NCBI GenBank assembly: GCA_019113345.1
Contig: DXHQ01000078.1
Span: forward strand, 1 to 64,000
From: Candidatus Faecalibacterium intestinigallinarum
GTDB taxonomy: Bacteria > Bacillota > Clostridia > Oscillospirales > Ruminococcaceae
DNA: 64,000 nt
Direction of reading: 5' to 3'
The position numbers and the translations under genes are program-made. Positions 30,702 through 38,552 of the stretch are shown piece by piece. Under the pieces are notes generated by a model. It saw nothing but the letters and a program-made list of their open reading frames with translations, made no database searches and had not been told where the DNA came from. The stretch's first letter is position 1, and every line of letters begins with the position of its first letter.

Positions 30702-32000
30702 ATGGCGACAAGCGGACAGAGGCGGCAGGAGATCGCGGCGGGCGTCTGGGACGGCGTGCTGCAAAATTTGTACGGCCCGTCGGAGGAGACGCTGGCCCGG
30801 CAGCGGGCGCGCTGGTGCGCGGCGCTGGAAGGGTTCGAGCTCTACTTCGGCCCGGGGCGGCAGGTGCGGATCTACACCGCGCCCGGCCGGGCCGAGCTGG
30901 GGGGCAACCACACCGACCATCAGCACGGTTACGGCCTGGCGGCGGCGGTGGGGCTGGACCTGGTGGCGGTGGCCGCCCCCAACGACGACCATTACATCCG
31001 GGTCAAGTCCTGGGGGTTCAACAAGCTGGACGTGGTCGACCTCGACCAGTCCGATCTGCAGAGCGGGGAGTTCACCCATTCGGCCAGCCTGATCCGGGGC
31101 CTGGCCGAAGGCTTCCGCTCGGCCGGGCGGGAGGTGAGCGGCTACGACGCCTACACCACCAGCGACGTGCTGCGCGGGTCGGGGCTGTCCAGCTCGGCGG
31201 CCTTTGAGATGGGGATGGGCGCCATCATGAACGCCGAGTCCGGCTGCGGCCTGACGGCGGCGCAGGTGGCCCGGCTGGGCCAGTACGCCGAGAACATCTA
31301 CTTCGGCAAGCCCAGCGGCCTGCTGGACCAGCTGACCAGCGCGCTGGGCGGGGTGGTCTTTGCCGACTTTGAGGACCCCGAGACCCCGCGGGTCGAAAAG
31401 ATCCACGCCGGCGGGCTGCTGCCGGAGGGGATGAGCCTCTGCGTCACCGACACCCGGGGCAGCCACAGCGAGCTGACCGCCGAGTTTGCCGCCATCCGGG
31501 GCGAGATGGAGGCGGTAGCCGCCTGCTTTGACGGCTGCAAGGTGCTGGGTCAGGTGCGGGAGGCCGACTTCTGGGCCCGCCTGCCCGCCCTGCGGGCCCA
31601 GTGCGGGGACCGCGCCTGCCTGCGGGCGGTCCACTTTTTCCGGGAAAACGCCCGCACCCTCGCCGAGGACCGGGCCCTCCGCTCCGGCCGCTTTGAAGAG
31701 TTCCTCCGGCTGGTGCGGGAGAGCGGCCACGACTCCTTCACCCTCTGCCAGAACGTCTACAGCGGCGCCGACCCGCACCACCAGAGCCTTTCGGTGGCGC
31801 TGGCCCTCAGCGAGCAGATCCTGACGGGCAGCGGCGGCGCCTGGCGGATGCAGGGGGGCGGCTTTGCCGGCACCATCCAGGCCTTTGTCCCGGCGGCCTG
31901 CCTTGCCCGCTACCGCGCCGCCATGGACGGCGTCTTCGGCCCCGGCAGCTGCCACGTCCTCACCCTGCGGGAGCAGGGGGCCGGGCTGGCCATCGGATAG
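30702..32000 (+). CDS. galK: Galactokinase
   Basis: GHMP kinase that phosphorylates galactose to galactose 1-phosphate, the first Leloir step. In 432 residues the family motifs are clear: the galactokinase signature GRAELGGNHTDHQHG (canonical GRVNLIGEHTDY region), the ATP-binding GSGLSSSAAFE and, near the C-terminus, MQGGGFAGTIQAFVP. It is longer than E. coli GalK by about 50 residues, mainly at the N-terminus. The ATG at 30702 has AAGGGGGT upstream and fits the promoter. galT and galE are not adjacent; galU lies 2.3 kb away. Divergent AraC regulator. Confidence 0.94.
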   Translation: MATSGQRRQEIAAGVWDGVLQNLYGPSEETLARQRARWCAALEGFELYFGPGRQVRIYTAPGRAELGGNHTDHQHGYGLAAAVGLDLVAVAAPNDDHYIRVKSWGFNKLDVVDLDQSDLQSGEFTHSASLIRGLAEGFRSAGREVSGYDAYTTSDVLRGSGLSSSAAFEMGMGAIMNAESGCGLTAAQVARLGQYAENIYFGKPSGLLDQLTSALGGVVFADFEDPETPRVEKIHAGGLLPEGMSLCVTDTRGSHSELTAEFAAIRGEMEAVAACFDGCKVLGQVREADFWARLPALRAQCGDRACLRAVHFFRENARTLAEDRALRSGRFEEFLRLVRESGHDSFTLCQNVYSGADPHHQSLSVALALSEQILTGSGGAWRMQGGGFAGTIQAFVPAACLARYRAAMDGVFGPGSCHVLTLREQGAGLAIG

Positions 32001-32027
32001 GTACTCCATACAGAGAAGGGAAATCAC

Positions 32028-32573
32028 ATGGAACAAATGCTTTTGGTGCGCTGCGCGCCCGCTTACGCCGCGCAGATCGCTTCGTACCGGCAGGAATGTC
32101 TGGACACCGGCAGCCGGATGGACGGATGCGGCCCGCTGCGCCGGATGGAGGACCCCATGGACTGGGTCCGCTGGTGCCAGTCCTGGGATACAGACGGGGC
32201 TCTGCCCACCGATATGGATTGGGTGCGGACCACCCAGTTTTTGTACATCCGTGCATCCGACAGTAAGATGGTGGGCACCATCCAGGTGCGGCATACCCTG
32301 AACCAGATGCTTGCAGCTTACGGCGGGCATATCGGCTATTCCGTCCGCCCGTCCGAGCGGCGCAAAGGCTACGCCGCCCGGATGCTGGGGGAGGTTTTGC
32401 CCTTTTGCCGGCAGCTGGGGCTTGCCCGCGTGCTGATTACCTGTACGCCGGACAATGAAGCCAGCCGGCGGACCATTCTGGCGAATGGCGGTGTGTATGA
32501 ATCGACCGTCTTTGAGGCAGATCGAGGCCGGGAACTGGAACGGTACTGGATCGACCTGACATCAAAAAAATAA
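32028..32573 (+). CDS. GNAT family N-acetyltransferase
   Basis: Acetyl-CoA-dependent acyltransferase of 181 residues. The GNAT core is visible: GHIGYSVRPSERRKGYAARML, with the acetyl-CoA pyrophosphate loop R-R-K-G-Y-A, then LITCTPDNEASRRTILANGG. The substrate (amine or protein N-terminus) is not predictable. It follows galK by 27 bases and precedes the Sel1-type gene by 15, so the three may be one transcript. Confidence 0.88.
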   Translation: MEQMLLVRCAPAYAAQIASYRQECLDTGSRMDGCGPLRRMEDPMDWVRWCQSWDTDGALPTDMDWVRTTQFLYIRASDSKMVGTIQVRHTLNQMLAAYGGHIGYSVRPSERRKGYAARMLGEVLPFCRQLGLARVLITCTPDNEASRRTILANGGVYESTVFEADRGRELERYWIDLTSKK

Positions 32574-32588
32574 AGAAAGAGGGAAATC

Positions 32589-32996
32589 ATGGCCCATCCG
32601 TACTATAAGCCGTGTCCGGAGCTGACGAGATGCAATGACCTGATCGAAAGATATTGGGAAAATAAACAGTACGAAGAATGTTTTGCCGGGCATATGGAGC
32701 TTGCGCAGAAGGGCTATCCGCTGGCAGAATGCCAGATCGGGTACTTTTATCTGTATGGATTCGGCGTCGAAAAAGATTTGGAGCAGGCATTTTACTGGAC
32801 CGAACGTGCGGCGAAGCATGGAGATTGGGACGCCCAGTATAACCTGGCTTCGTTTTATGAACAGGGCGTCGCAACAGCGCCCGACCTGGAAAAGGCGGAT
32901 GAGTGGTATCGCAAAGCGGCCGCCCAGGGGCACAAGCTGGCGCTGCAAAAATTAGGAGAGGAACAGCCGGCAGAAAAATCCCAAAAAAGTGATTGA
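32589..32996 (+). CDS. Sel1-repeat (TPR-like) protein
   Basis: A 135-residue helical-repeat protein. At least two Sel1-type repeats are seen: PLAECQIGYFYLYGFGVEKD...ALYWTERAAKHG-like (residues ~43-77) and DAQYNLASFYEQG...DEWYRKAAAQGH (~80-115). Such repeats bind other proteins; the partner is unknown. There is no signal peptide. GC is lower than in the neighbours. AGAGGG precedes the ATG, and the stop overlaps the -35 box of the rpsF promoter. Confidence 0.82.
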   Translation: MAHPYYKPCPELTRCNDLIERYWENKQYEECFAGHMELAQKGYPLAECQIGYFYLYGFGVEKDLEQAFYWTERAAKHGDWDAQYNLASFYEQGVATAPDLEKADEWYRKAAAQGHKLALQKLGEEQPAEKSQKSD

Positions 32997-33021
32997 CAAT
33001 CCCGCTTTCTCTTGGTATAAT
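32993..33021 (+). promoter_or_regulatory. Promoter of the rpsF-ssb-rpsR operon
   Basis: Consensus sigma-A promoter: TTGACA (32993-32998), 17 bases, TATAAT (33016-33021). Confidence 0.9.
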
Positions 33022-33027
33022 AAATTG

Positions 33028-33090
33028 CTGTCTGTAAAGACGGCCCCGCGGGAAGCCCCGCGGACCCTTGGCTTCCATCCGAAGCCCTTA
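33028..33090 (+). promoter_or_regulatory. Structured leader of rpsF, possible S6:S18 site
   Basis: The leader holds GGAAGCC (33051-33057) pairing with GGCTTCC (33070-33076) around a CCGCGGACC-containing loop. Leaders of rpsF operons in many bacteria carry an S6:S18-binding motif with a conserved CCG; the position fits, but the match to the full motif was not verified. Confidence 0.4.
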
Positions 33091-33112
33091 TGTCCAAAAG
33101 GAGGTGCACAAA

Positions 33113-33397
33113 ATGGCAAAGTACGAAACCATGCTGATTACCACCGCCACCCTCGATGACGAGGCTACCGCCGCTCTGGTCGGTAAGTTTAAGTCCCTGA
33201 TCGAGGCCAACGGCACGATCGATTCCATCGACGAGTGGGGCAAGCGCCGTCTGGCTTACCCCATCAACGACGAGAACGAGGGCGTCTACACCGTGATCAA
33301 CTTCACCAGCGAGCCCGACTTCCCCGCCGAGCTGGACCGTGTGTACAAGATCACCGAGGGCGTCATGCGCTCCCTGATCGTCGCTAAGGAAGACTAA
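33113..33397 (+). CDS. rpsF: 30S ribosomal protein S6
   Basis: A 94-residue small-subunit protein that binds 16S rRNA together with S18. The start MAKYETMLITTATLDDE and the core IDEWGKRRLAYPINDENEGVY are typical. The start at 33113 has a strong AAAGGAGGT site. First gene of the conserved S6-SSB-S18 operon. Confidence 0.97.
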   Translation: MAKYETMLITTATLDDEATAALVGKFKSLIEANGTIDSIDEWGKRRLAYPINDENEGVYTVINFTSEPDFPAELDRVYKITEGVMRSLIVAKED

Positions 33398-33425
33398 TTC
33401 CATCGAGTTCAAGGAGTCCTGTCTT

Positions 33426-33911
33426 ATGTTGAACGTTGTTGCAATCATGGGCCGCCTGGTGGCGGACCCCGAGCTCCGCACCACCACCAGCGGCATCAAT
33501 ATGGCCCGCTTCCGCATCGCCTGCGACCGCAACTTTGCCCGCCAGGGCGAGCAGCGCCAGGCCGATTTCCTGGACGTGGTGGCATGGCGCAGCCAGGCCG
33601 ATTTTGTCTGCAAGTACTTTCAGAAGGGCAGCTTGATCGTCATCGACGGCAGCATCCAGACCCGTCAGTACCAGGACAAGAACGGCAACAACCGCACCGC
33701 GGTGGAGATCGTCGCCAACAACATCAATTTTGCCGGGCCCAAGAATTCGGGCGGCAGCACCGGGGGCGGCTCGTCCTACCAGGGCGGCCAGCCCCGCCAG
33801 AACGCCCAGAGCGCCGCACGCCCCTCCAACATCGAGGCGGTGCCCAGCTATTCGGCCGGGGACAACGATGACTTCGCCGTCATCGACGACAGCGACGATC
33901 TGCCGTTCTGA
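33426..33911 (+). CDS. ssb: Single-stranded DNA-binding protein
   Basis: Binds single-stranded DNA at forks and repair sites. The 161-residue product has an OB fold (residues 1-~108, LNVVAIMGRLVADPELRTT through VEIVANNINFAG), a Gly/Ser/Gln-rich flexible linker, and the conserved acidic tip DDSDDLPF used to recruit partner proteins. Located between rpsF and rpsR as in most Firmicutes. Confidence 0.97.
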   Translation: MLNVVAIMGRLVADPELRTTTSGINMARFRIACDRNFARQGEQRQADFLDVVAWRSQADFVCKYFQKGSLIVIDGSIQTRQYQDKNGNNRTAVEIVANNINFAGPKNSGGSTGGGSSYQGGQPRQNAQSAARPSNIEAVPSYSAGDNDDFAVIDDSDDLPF

Positions 33912-33956
33912 TGCGTCCATCCCGACATCAAAATTCAAACAGGAGGTAAACCAGCA

Positions 33957-34214
33957 ATGGCTTTTGAGAAAAACGAAGGCTCCCGCCCCGCACGTCCCGT
34001 GCGCCGCGGCCGCAAGAAGGTCTGCAGCTTCTGCGTCGATCGCATTGACGAGATCGATTACAAGGATGTTGCCCGTCTGCGCAAGTACGTCTCCGAGCGG
34101 GCCAAGATCATTCCCCGCCGCGTGACCGGCACCTGCGCTTATCATCAGCGCGCCCTGACCACCGCCATCAAGCGGGCCCGTCACGTCGCCCTGATGCCCT
34201 ACGTCAGCGACTAA
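33957..34214 (+). CDS. rpsR: 30S ribosomal protein S18
   Basis: An 85-residue protein of the 30S platform. Typical sequence [35 protein letters not shown]; this version keeps a CxxC pair near residues 22-25, as in zinc-type S18 proteins, though the other ligands expected for zinc binding are not evident. AGGAGGT precedes the ATG. Last gene of the operon, followed by a terminator. Confidence 0.97.
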   Translation: MAFEKNEGSRPARPVRRGRKKVCSFCVDRIDEIDYKDVARLRKYVSERAKIIPRRVTGTCAYHQRALTTAIKRARHVALMPYVSD

Positions 34215-34252
34215 TTCGCAAACCTATTCCAAAACAATCAGCAATCAGCAGC

Positions 34253-34290
34253 AAACGTCGCCTTGCCCCTTCGGGCCGGGCGGCGTTTTT
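34253..34290 (+). terminator. Terminator of the rpsF operon
   Basis: AACGTCGCC pairs with GGGCGGCGTT (with a wobble pair) around a nested CCCC-TTCG-GG loop, followed by TTTTT. Confidence 0.85.
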
Positions 34291-34306
34291 CTATGCCGGG
34301 ACGCAG

Positions 34307-34343
34307 AAAAGCCCGGCCTCAGAAGAGGACCGGGCGGTTTTTC
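34307..34343. terminator. Terminator of galU
   Basis: GCCCGG (34311-34316) pairs with CCGGGC (34330-34335); CTTTTCT follows on the minus strand and GGTTTTTC on the plus strand. It directly abuts the galU stop. Confidence 0.75.
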
Positions 34344-35219
34344 TTACAGCGTTTTGCAGAACTCTTTCAGGTAGGCGCGGAACGCTTCGCCGATCTCGGG
34401 GTGCTGCAGCGCAAGCTCGACCTGCGCCTCGGCGACGCAGAGCTTGTTGCCCATATCGTAGTGCTTGCCGGTGAAGGCCACCGCCGTCATGCCGCCTTTG
34501 GTGCGGGCGTATTCGGCCATGGCGTCGGTCAGCTGGATCTCGCCGCCGGCGCCGGGCCGGGTGGCGGCCAGCAGGGGATAGATCTCGGAAGTCAGCAGCA
34601 CCCGCCCCAGGATGGAGTAGTTGCTGAATTCCTGGCCCTTTTTGGGCTTTTCGATCATGTCGTCCACAAAGAAATAGTTGTCGCGGATGGGGGTGGTCTT
34701 GAGGCTGCAATAGCGGCTGACGTCCTCCCAGGGGACGGCGCAGACGCCGGCAGCCGGCCGGCCAAATTCCTCGTAGGCGCGGATCAGCTGGGCGCAGACC
34801 GGGTCCTCGCCGATGATGACGTCGTCGCCGTAGATGACCACGAAGGGGTCATCGCCGGTGAAGGGTTGGGCCATGCTCACCGCATGGCCGAGGCCGAGGG
34901 TCTGCTTCTGGCGGACAAAGTAGATGTTGGCGAGGTTGGCGATGCCCAGGCACTCTTCCAGCAGCTTTTCCTTGCCGGGGACGGCAAGTTTTGCCTCCAG
35001 CTCGGGGCTGCGGTCGAAGTGGTCCTCGATGATGGACTGGTTCCGGCTGACGATGATGAGGATGTCGGTGATGCCGGAGCGGACCGCCTCTTCCACCAGA
35101 TACTGGATGGCGGGCTTGTCCACAATGGGCAGCATCCCCTTGGGCATGGCTTTGGTGGCGGGCAGGACCCGGGTGCCCAGACCGGCGGCGGGGATGACGG
35201 CTTTTTTGACGGCTTGCAT
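34344..35219 (-). CDS. galU: UTP-glucose-1-phosphate uridylyltransferase
   Basis: Makes UDP-glucose from UTP and glucose 1-phosphate for wall polymers, glycolipids and the Leloir pathway. The 291-residue product has the nucleotidyltransferase signature KAVIPAAGLGTRVLPATKAMPKGMLPIVDKP, then QKQTLGLGHAV and VVIYGDDVI with the metal-binding Asp. Start 35219 has AAAGGAGGT; a 40-residue upstream extension is not supported. It is 35 bases downstream of the RING/zinc-ribbon gene and probably cotranscribed with it. Confidence 0.96.
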   Translation of the reverse strand: MQAVKKAVIPAAGLGTRVLPATKAMPKGMLPIVDKPAIQYLVEEAVRSGITDILIIVSRNQSIIEDHFDRSPELEAKLAVPGKEKLLEECLGIANLANIYFVRQKQTLGLGHAVSMAQPFTGDDPFVVIYGDDVIIGEDPVCAQLIRAYEEFGRPAAGVCAVPWEDVSRYCSLKTTPIRDNYFFVDDMIEKPKKGQEFSNYSILGRVLLTSEIYPLLAATRPGAGGEIQLTDAMAEYARTKGGMTAVAFTGKHYDMGNKLCVAEAQVELALQHPEIGEAFRAYLKEFCKTL

Positions 35220-35254
35220 AAGGGGACCTCCTTTGGCTTTGATGGATTCCTGTC

Positions 35255-36226
35255 TCAGATCAGCAGCCCCACAATGGCGTCGACGTTGGGGCCCAGCAGC
35301 AGGCTGAACACCGCCCCGGCCACCATCATCAGGGTGCATACCCCGACGACGGCGGCCCAGCTGACGCCGCCCTGCGCGCGGAGCACGGCTTCACGCTTGG
35401 CCTTTTCGGGGAACTCGGCCTCGATCCGGCGGATCCGCCCGGCGGCGCTGCGGCGGTACAGATATTTGGCGAACATCCCGCTCAGCACCATGACGGCAAA
35501 GCTGGCGATGGAAGCCAGCTGCGCCAGAAAGAGCAGGGACGAGGCGCTGATGGAAGGGGCAAAGGCGCTTTCGCTCAGCACCAGCAGCTCCAGCAGGGCG
35601 GGCAGGTTGAGCAGCAGGTCGACCGCCAGAAAGGCGAAAGCCGGCTTCCAGGCCTTGCGGTAGAAAAAGTAGAGCGGCCCGAACAGCAGCGCCGAGAAAC
35701 AGATCGAGCTCTTGCGGCCGTACTTCTGCATCTGGGAAAAGTCGCGCAGATAGGCCAGGCTGGAAGGCCCGAGGTAGATCTCCCACTCCTCGGCCGGGAT
35801 GCCGTCGATGGGCTCGGCGGCGCTGGCCGCGCTGGTCTGCCAGGCGCCGCCCTGCGCTTCCTGATAAAGGCGGGCGTAGTTGAAGCCGCCGCCGGGATTG
35901 GCCTGCGCCTGACGGTCGGCGCCCACCCGGGGCGGCGGGGTCTGGCCGGCCTCGCCGCTTTTCAGGGGCGCGCCGCAATGACTGCACCGGGCGGCGTTTT
36001 CGGGGTTGGGGGCGCCGCAGTTGGGGCAGCGGTGTTCGGGCCGGGCCGAAGCCGGGGGCGTCCACTCGAAGCCTGTGCCGTGCCGGGCGGCGTAGACGCA
36101 GGCCCCCTGCTTTTCATAGCAGGCGCGGTGATAGGGCGCGCCGCAGTCGGGGCAGACGACGATATCGTCCGTGTCGGTCAGGGCCTTGCCGCAGACCGAA
36201 CAGGGACAACCGGTAAACTGATACAT
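35255..36226 (-). CDS. Prokaryotic RING-type and zinc-ribbon membrane protein (DUF2628-like)
   Basis: A 323-residue protein. Residues ~7-45 carry cysteine/histidine pairs (CPCSVCGK, CPDCGAPYHRACY, GACVY) resembling the Prok-RING family. A second zinc ribbon, CPNCGAPNPENAARCSHCG, follows, then a proline/glycine-rich linker. The C-terminal half, from EWEIYLGPSSLAYL, contains about four hydrophobic helices as in DUF2628 proteins. Likely a membrane scaffold with cytosolic zinc modules; no activity is known. ATG 36226 has CGGAGG upstream. It is placed before galU, perhaps a link to envelope synthesis (inference). Confidence 0.78.
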   Translation of the reverse strand: MYQFTGCPCSVCGKALTDTDDIVVCPDCGAPYHRACYEKQGACVYAARHGTGFEWTPPASARPEHRCPNCGAPNPENAARCSHCGAPLKSGEAGQTPPPRVGADRQAQANPGGGFNYARLYQEAQGGAWQTSAASAAEPIDGIPAEEWEIYLGPSSLAYLRDFSQMQKYGRKSSICFSALLFGPLYFFYRKAWKPAFAFLAVDLLLNLPALLELLVLSESAFAPSISASSLLFLAQLASIASFAVMVLSGMFAKYLYRRSAAGRIRRIEAEFPEKAKREAVLRAQGGVSWAAVVGVCTLMMVAGAVFSLLLGPNVDAIVGLLI

Positions 36227-36397
36227 AAAAGCCTCCGCATTCACATTGGATGGTATGTCTAGTATACTCTCCGGGAGCAAAAAAGAAAAGCCAAACTTGC
36301 AAATTTGACCCTTTATTCTGTAGTTCCCGGCCAGTATACCACAAAATCTTGAAGAAATTGAAAACAAACCCCGCCTTTGACCCTTCTTCACAAAAAA

Positions 36398-36426
36398 TTG
36401 ACAGACGGCGCCGTCCCGTGTTATCC
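36398..36426 (+). promoter_or_regulatory. Promoter of the cysteine-cluster protein gene
   Basis: TTGACA (36398-36403), 17 bases, TTATCC (36421-36426). Confidence 0.6.
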
Positions 36427-36453
36427 TGATGGCAGAACAGGGGAGGGACAACC

Positions 36454-37182
36454 ATGATGCGAGACCATGACATCGACCTGTGCGGTGCGGAAGGGGGCGG
36501 CCGCGCGCCCGATATGCCCTATCTGGCGGCGGAGGACCGCTTTGCCTTCCGGTGCGCCGGGTGCGGCGGATGCTGCCGGGGCCGGGAGGACCTTGTCCTC
36601 TCGGGCTACGACCTCTACCGGCTCTCCCGGCGGCTGGGCCTGCCGCCCAAAATCACCGCCCGGGCCTTCTGCCGCAGCTACATCGGGGCGGTCAGCCGGC
36701 TGCCGGTGCTCCGGCTGGCCCCGGTCAGGGCGGAGCGGAACAACTGCCCCTTTCTGACCGGCGGGCGGTGCGCCGTCCACGAGGCGCGGCCGCTGGCCTG
36801 CGCCCTCTACCCGCTGGGGCAGGAGATCAGCCGGGAGGGGCGGGTGCGCTATTATTTTCAGAACACCGGCTGCGGAGAGGCGCCGGACGGGACGGTCCTT
36901 GCGGATTACCTCGCGGCGCAGGGCGTCGCCGGGCGGGAGAAGTGCGATGTGCTCTGGGCCGTCCGCTGCATGGCCCTCGAGGAGGAGGCCCCCGGCTGGG
37001 AGGCGGCGATGGGCCCGGTGGTGCTGCGGCGGTTCCAGGCAAAGCTGGCCGAAGCGCTGTATGAGCGCTACGATACCGCCCGCCCCTGGCCGGAGCAGTT
37101 TTTGGAAAATCTCGCCTGGCTGGCCGGGCAGCGGGCCCGTCTGGAAGAGATGCAGCAGCGCGTCTATCGAAAAAACAGATAG
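36454..37182 (+). CDS. YkgJ family cysteine-cluster protein
   Basis: A 242-residue protein of the YkgJ/CxxCxxCC family, thought to bind iron-sulfur or zinc. Visible cysteines: FRCAGCGGCCRG, CRSY, NNCPFLTGGRCAVHEARPLACALYP, and NTGCGE. The C-NNCPF...C-x-VHEARPLACALYPLG block is diagnostic. Function is not established; some homologues are linked to metal or flagellar systems. GGGGAGGG precedes the double ATG. The gene is monocistronic. Confidence 0.88.
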   Translation: MMRDHDIDLCGAEGGGRAPDMPYLAAEDRFAFRCAGCGGCCRGREDLVLSGYDLYRLSRRLGLPPKITARAFCRSYIGAVSRLPVLRLAPVRAERNNCPFLTGGRCAVHEARPLACALYPLGQEISREGRVRYYFQNTGCGEAPDGTVLADYLAAQGVAGREKCDVLWAVRCMALEEEAPGWEAAMGPVVLRRFQAKLAEALYERYDTARPWPEQFLENLAWLAGQRARLEEMQQRVYRKNR

Positions 37183-37242
37183 ATGATTTTTGAAGTATCA
37201 ATAAGAAACGTGCTTCAGGGAAATAAAATCTTGCGGCCGCTC

Positions 37243-37271
37243 TTGTATTCTGGGACAAAGTGTGCTATACT
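37243..37271 (+). promoter_or_regulatory. Promoter of the ABC importer operon
   Basis: TTGTAT (37243-37248), 17 bases, TATACT (37266-37271), directly abutting two palindromes. Confidence 0.65.
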
Positions 37272-37303
37272 TCACAAGCATGAAGCACTTCACACGCGTG
37301 AAG
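37270..37303. repeat. Two tandem 16-bp palindromes, period 18, candidate operator
   Basis: CTTCACAAGCATGAAG at 37270-37285 and CTTCACACGCGTGAAG at 37288-37303. Each is an inverted repeat with arms of 5-6 bases. The first overlaps the last base pairs of the -10 box. A further half-site TGCTTCA occurs at 37211-37217. Confidence 0.6.
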
Positions 37304-37380
37304 CACCGGGGCGGACCTGCCGCCCTGCCCGCCGGGGGTCCTGTCCCCGCGGCATTTGAAAGTAGAGGAGAGTTTTGGTT

Positions 37381-38424
37381 ATGCGTAAGATTTCCCGTCG
37401 TTCCTTCCTGACTGTTTCTGCGGCTGCCGCCGCTGCCGGCGTTCTGGCAGCCTGCGGCGGTTCTTCGTCGTCTTCCACCGCGGCTTCGTCCTCCACCGCC
37501 TCGTCGGCGGCAAGCTCGGCGGCTGCGGACAGCGCCGCCCCGGCCGAGAGCTATACCGTCGGCATCTGCCAGCTGGTGCAGCACGAGGCCCTCGACGCCG
37601 CCACCCAGGGCTTCCAGGACGCGCTGGCAGAGCAGCTGGGCGACGCCGTCAGCTTTGATCTGCAGAACGCCCAGAACGATTCGGCCACCTGCGCCACCAT
37701 CTGCAACGGCTTTGTCTCGGCCGGCGTCGACCTGATCATGGCCAACGGTACCGCCGCGCTGCAGGCCGCGCAGGCCGCCACCGCCGATATCCCCATCCTG
37801 GGCACCTCCATCACCGAGTACGGCGTGGCCCTGGGCCTCGACGACTTCAGCGGCACGGTGGGCGGCAACATCTCGGGCACTTCCGACCTGGCGCCCCTCG
37901 AGGAGCAGGCGGCCATGATCGTGGAGTGGATGCCGGAAGCCAAGACTGCCGGCCTGCTCTACTGCTCGGCCGAGGCCAACAGCCAGTACCAGGTGGACGT
38001 GGTCCAGGCCGAGCTGGAAGCCGCCGGCCTGACCGTCACCCAGTACCCCTTCTCCGACTCGAACGACCTGTCCTCGGTCTGCCAGCAGGCCGCCACCGAG
38101 AGCGACGTCCTCTATGTCCCCACCGACAACACCGTCGCCGCCAACACCGGCATTGTGGACGGCATCTGCCGCCCGATGGGCAAGCCGGTCTTTGCGGGCG
38201 AGGAGGGCATCTGCCGCGGCTGCGGAGTGGCCACCCTGTCCATCAGCTACTACGACCTGGGCTACACCACCGGCGAGATGGCCGCCCAGATCCTGACCGG
38301 CGAGGCCGATATCTCGACCATGGCCATCCAGTACACCAACGTCACCAAGAAGTACAACCAGACCATCTGCGATGAGCTGGGCCTGACCGTGCCGGAAGGG
38401 TACGAGGCCATTGCCGAGGCGTAA
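37381..38424 (+). CDS. ABC transporter substrate-binding lipoprotein (ABC_sub_bind/TrpX type)
   Basis: Binding component of a small-solute importer, 347 residues. Signal combines SRRSFLT with lipobox LAAC, followed by a 30-residue Ser/Ala linker. The mature part, starting SYTVGICQLVQHEALDAATQGFQDAL and including IMANGTAALQAAQAATADIPILGTSITEYG, is typical of the ABC_sub_bind family whose known members include TrpX of tryptophan importers. Ligand could be an aromatic or other amino acid; this is not determinable here. Start 37381 has AGAGGAG upstream. Confidence 0.9.
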   Translation: MRKISRRSFLTVSAAAAAAGVLAACGGSSSSSTAASSSTASSAASSAAADSAAPAESYTVGICQLVQHEALDAATQGFQDALAEQLGDAVSFDLQNAQNDSATCATICNGFVSAGVDLIMANGTAALQAAQAATADIPILGTSITEYGVALGLDDFSGTVGGNISGTSDLAPLEEQAAMIVEWMPEAKTAGLLYCSAEANSQYQVDVVQAELEAAGLTVTQYPFSDSNDLSSVCQQAATESDVLYVPTDNTVAANTGIVDGICRPMGKPVFAGEEGICRGCGVATLSISYYDLGYTTGEMAAQILTGEADISTMAIQYTNVTKKYNQTICDELGLTVPEGYEAIAEA

Positions 38425-38552
38425 GCCGGCTTACATTTTAGAAGCGTTGCACGGACGGCCGTCAGGGCAGTTTTGCCCTGGCGGTCGCCTCTGCGCTTGT
38501 ATAGGATCCGCCGCGAACCGGCGGCAAAACGTCAAAAACAGGAGGAATCATT

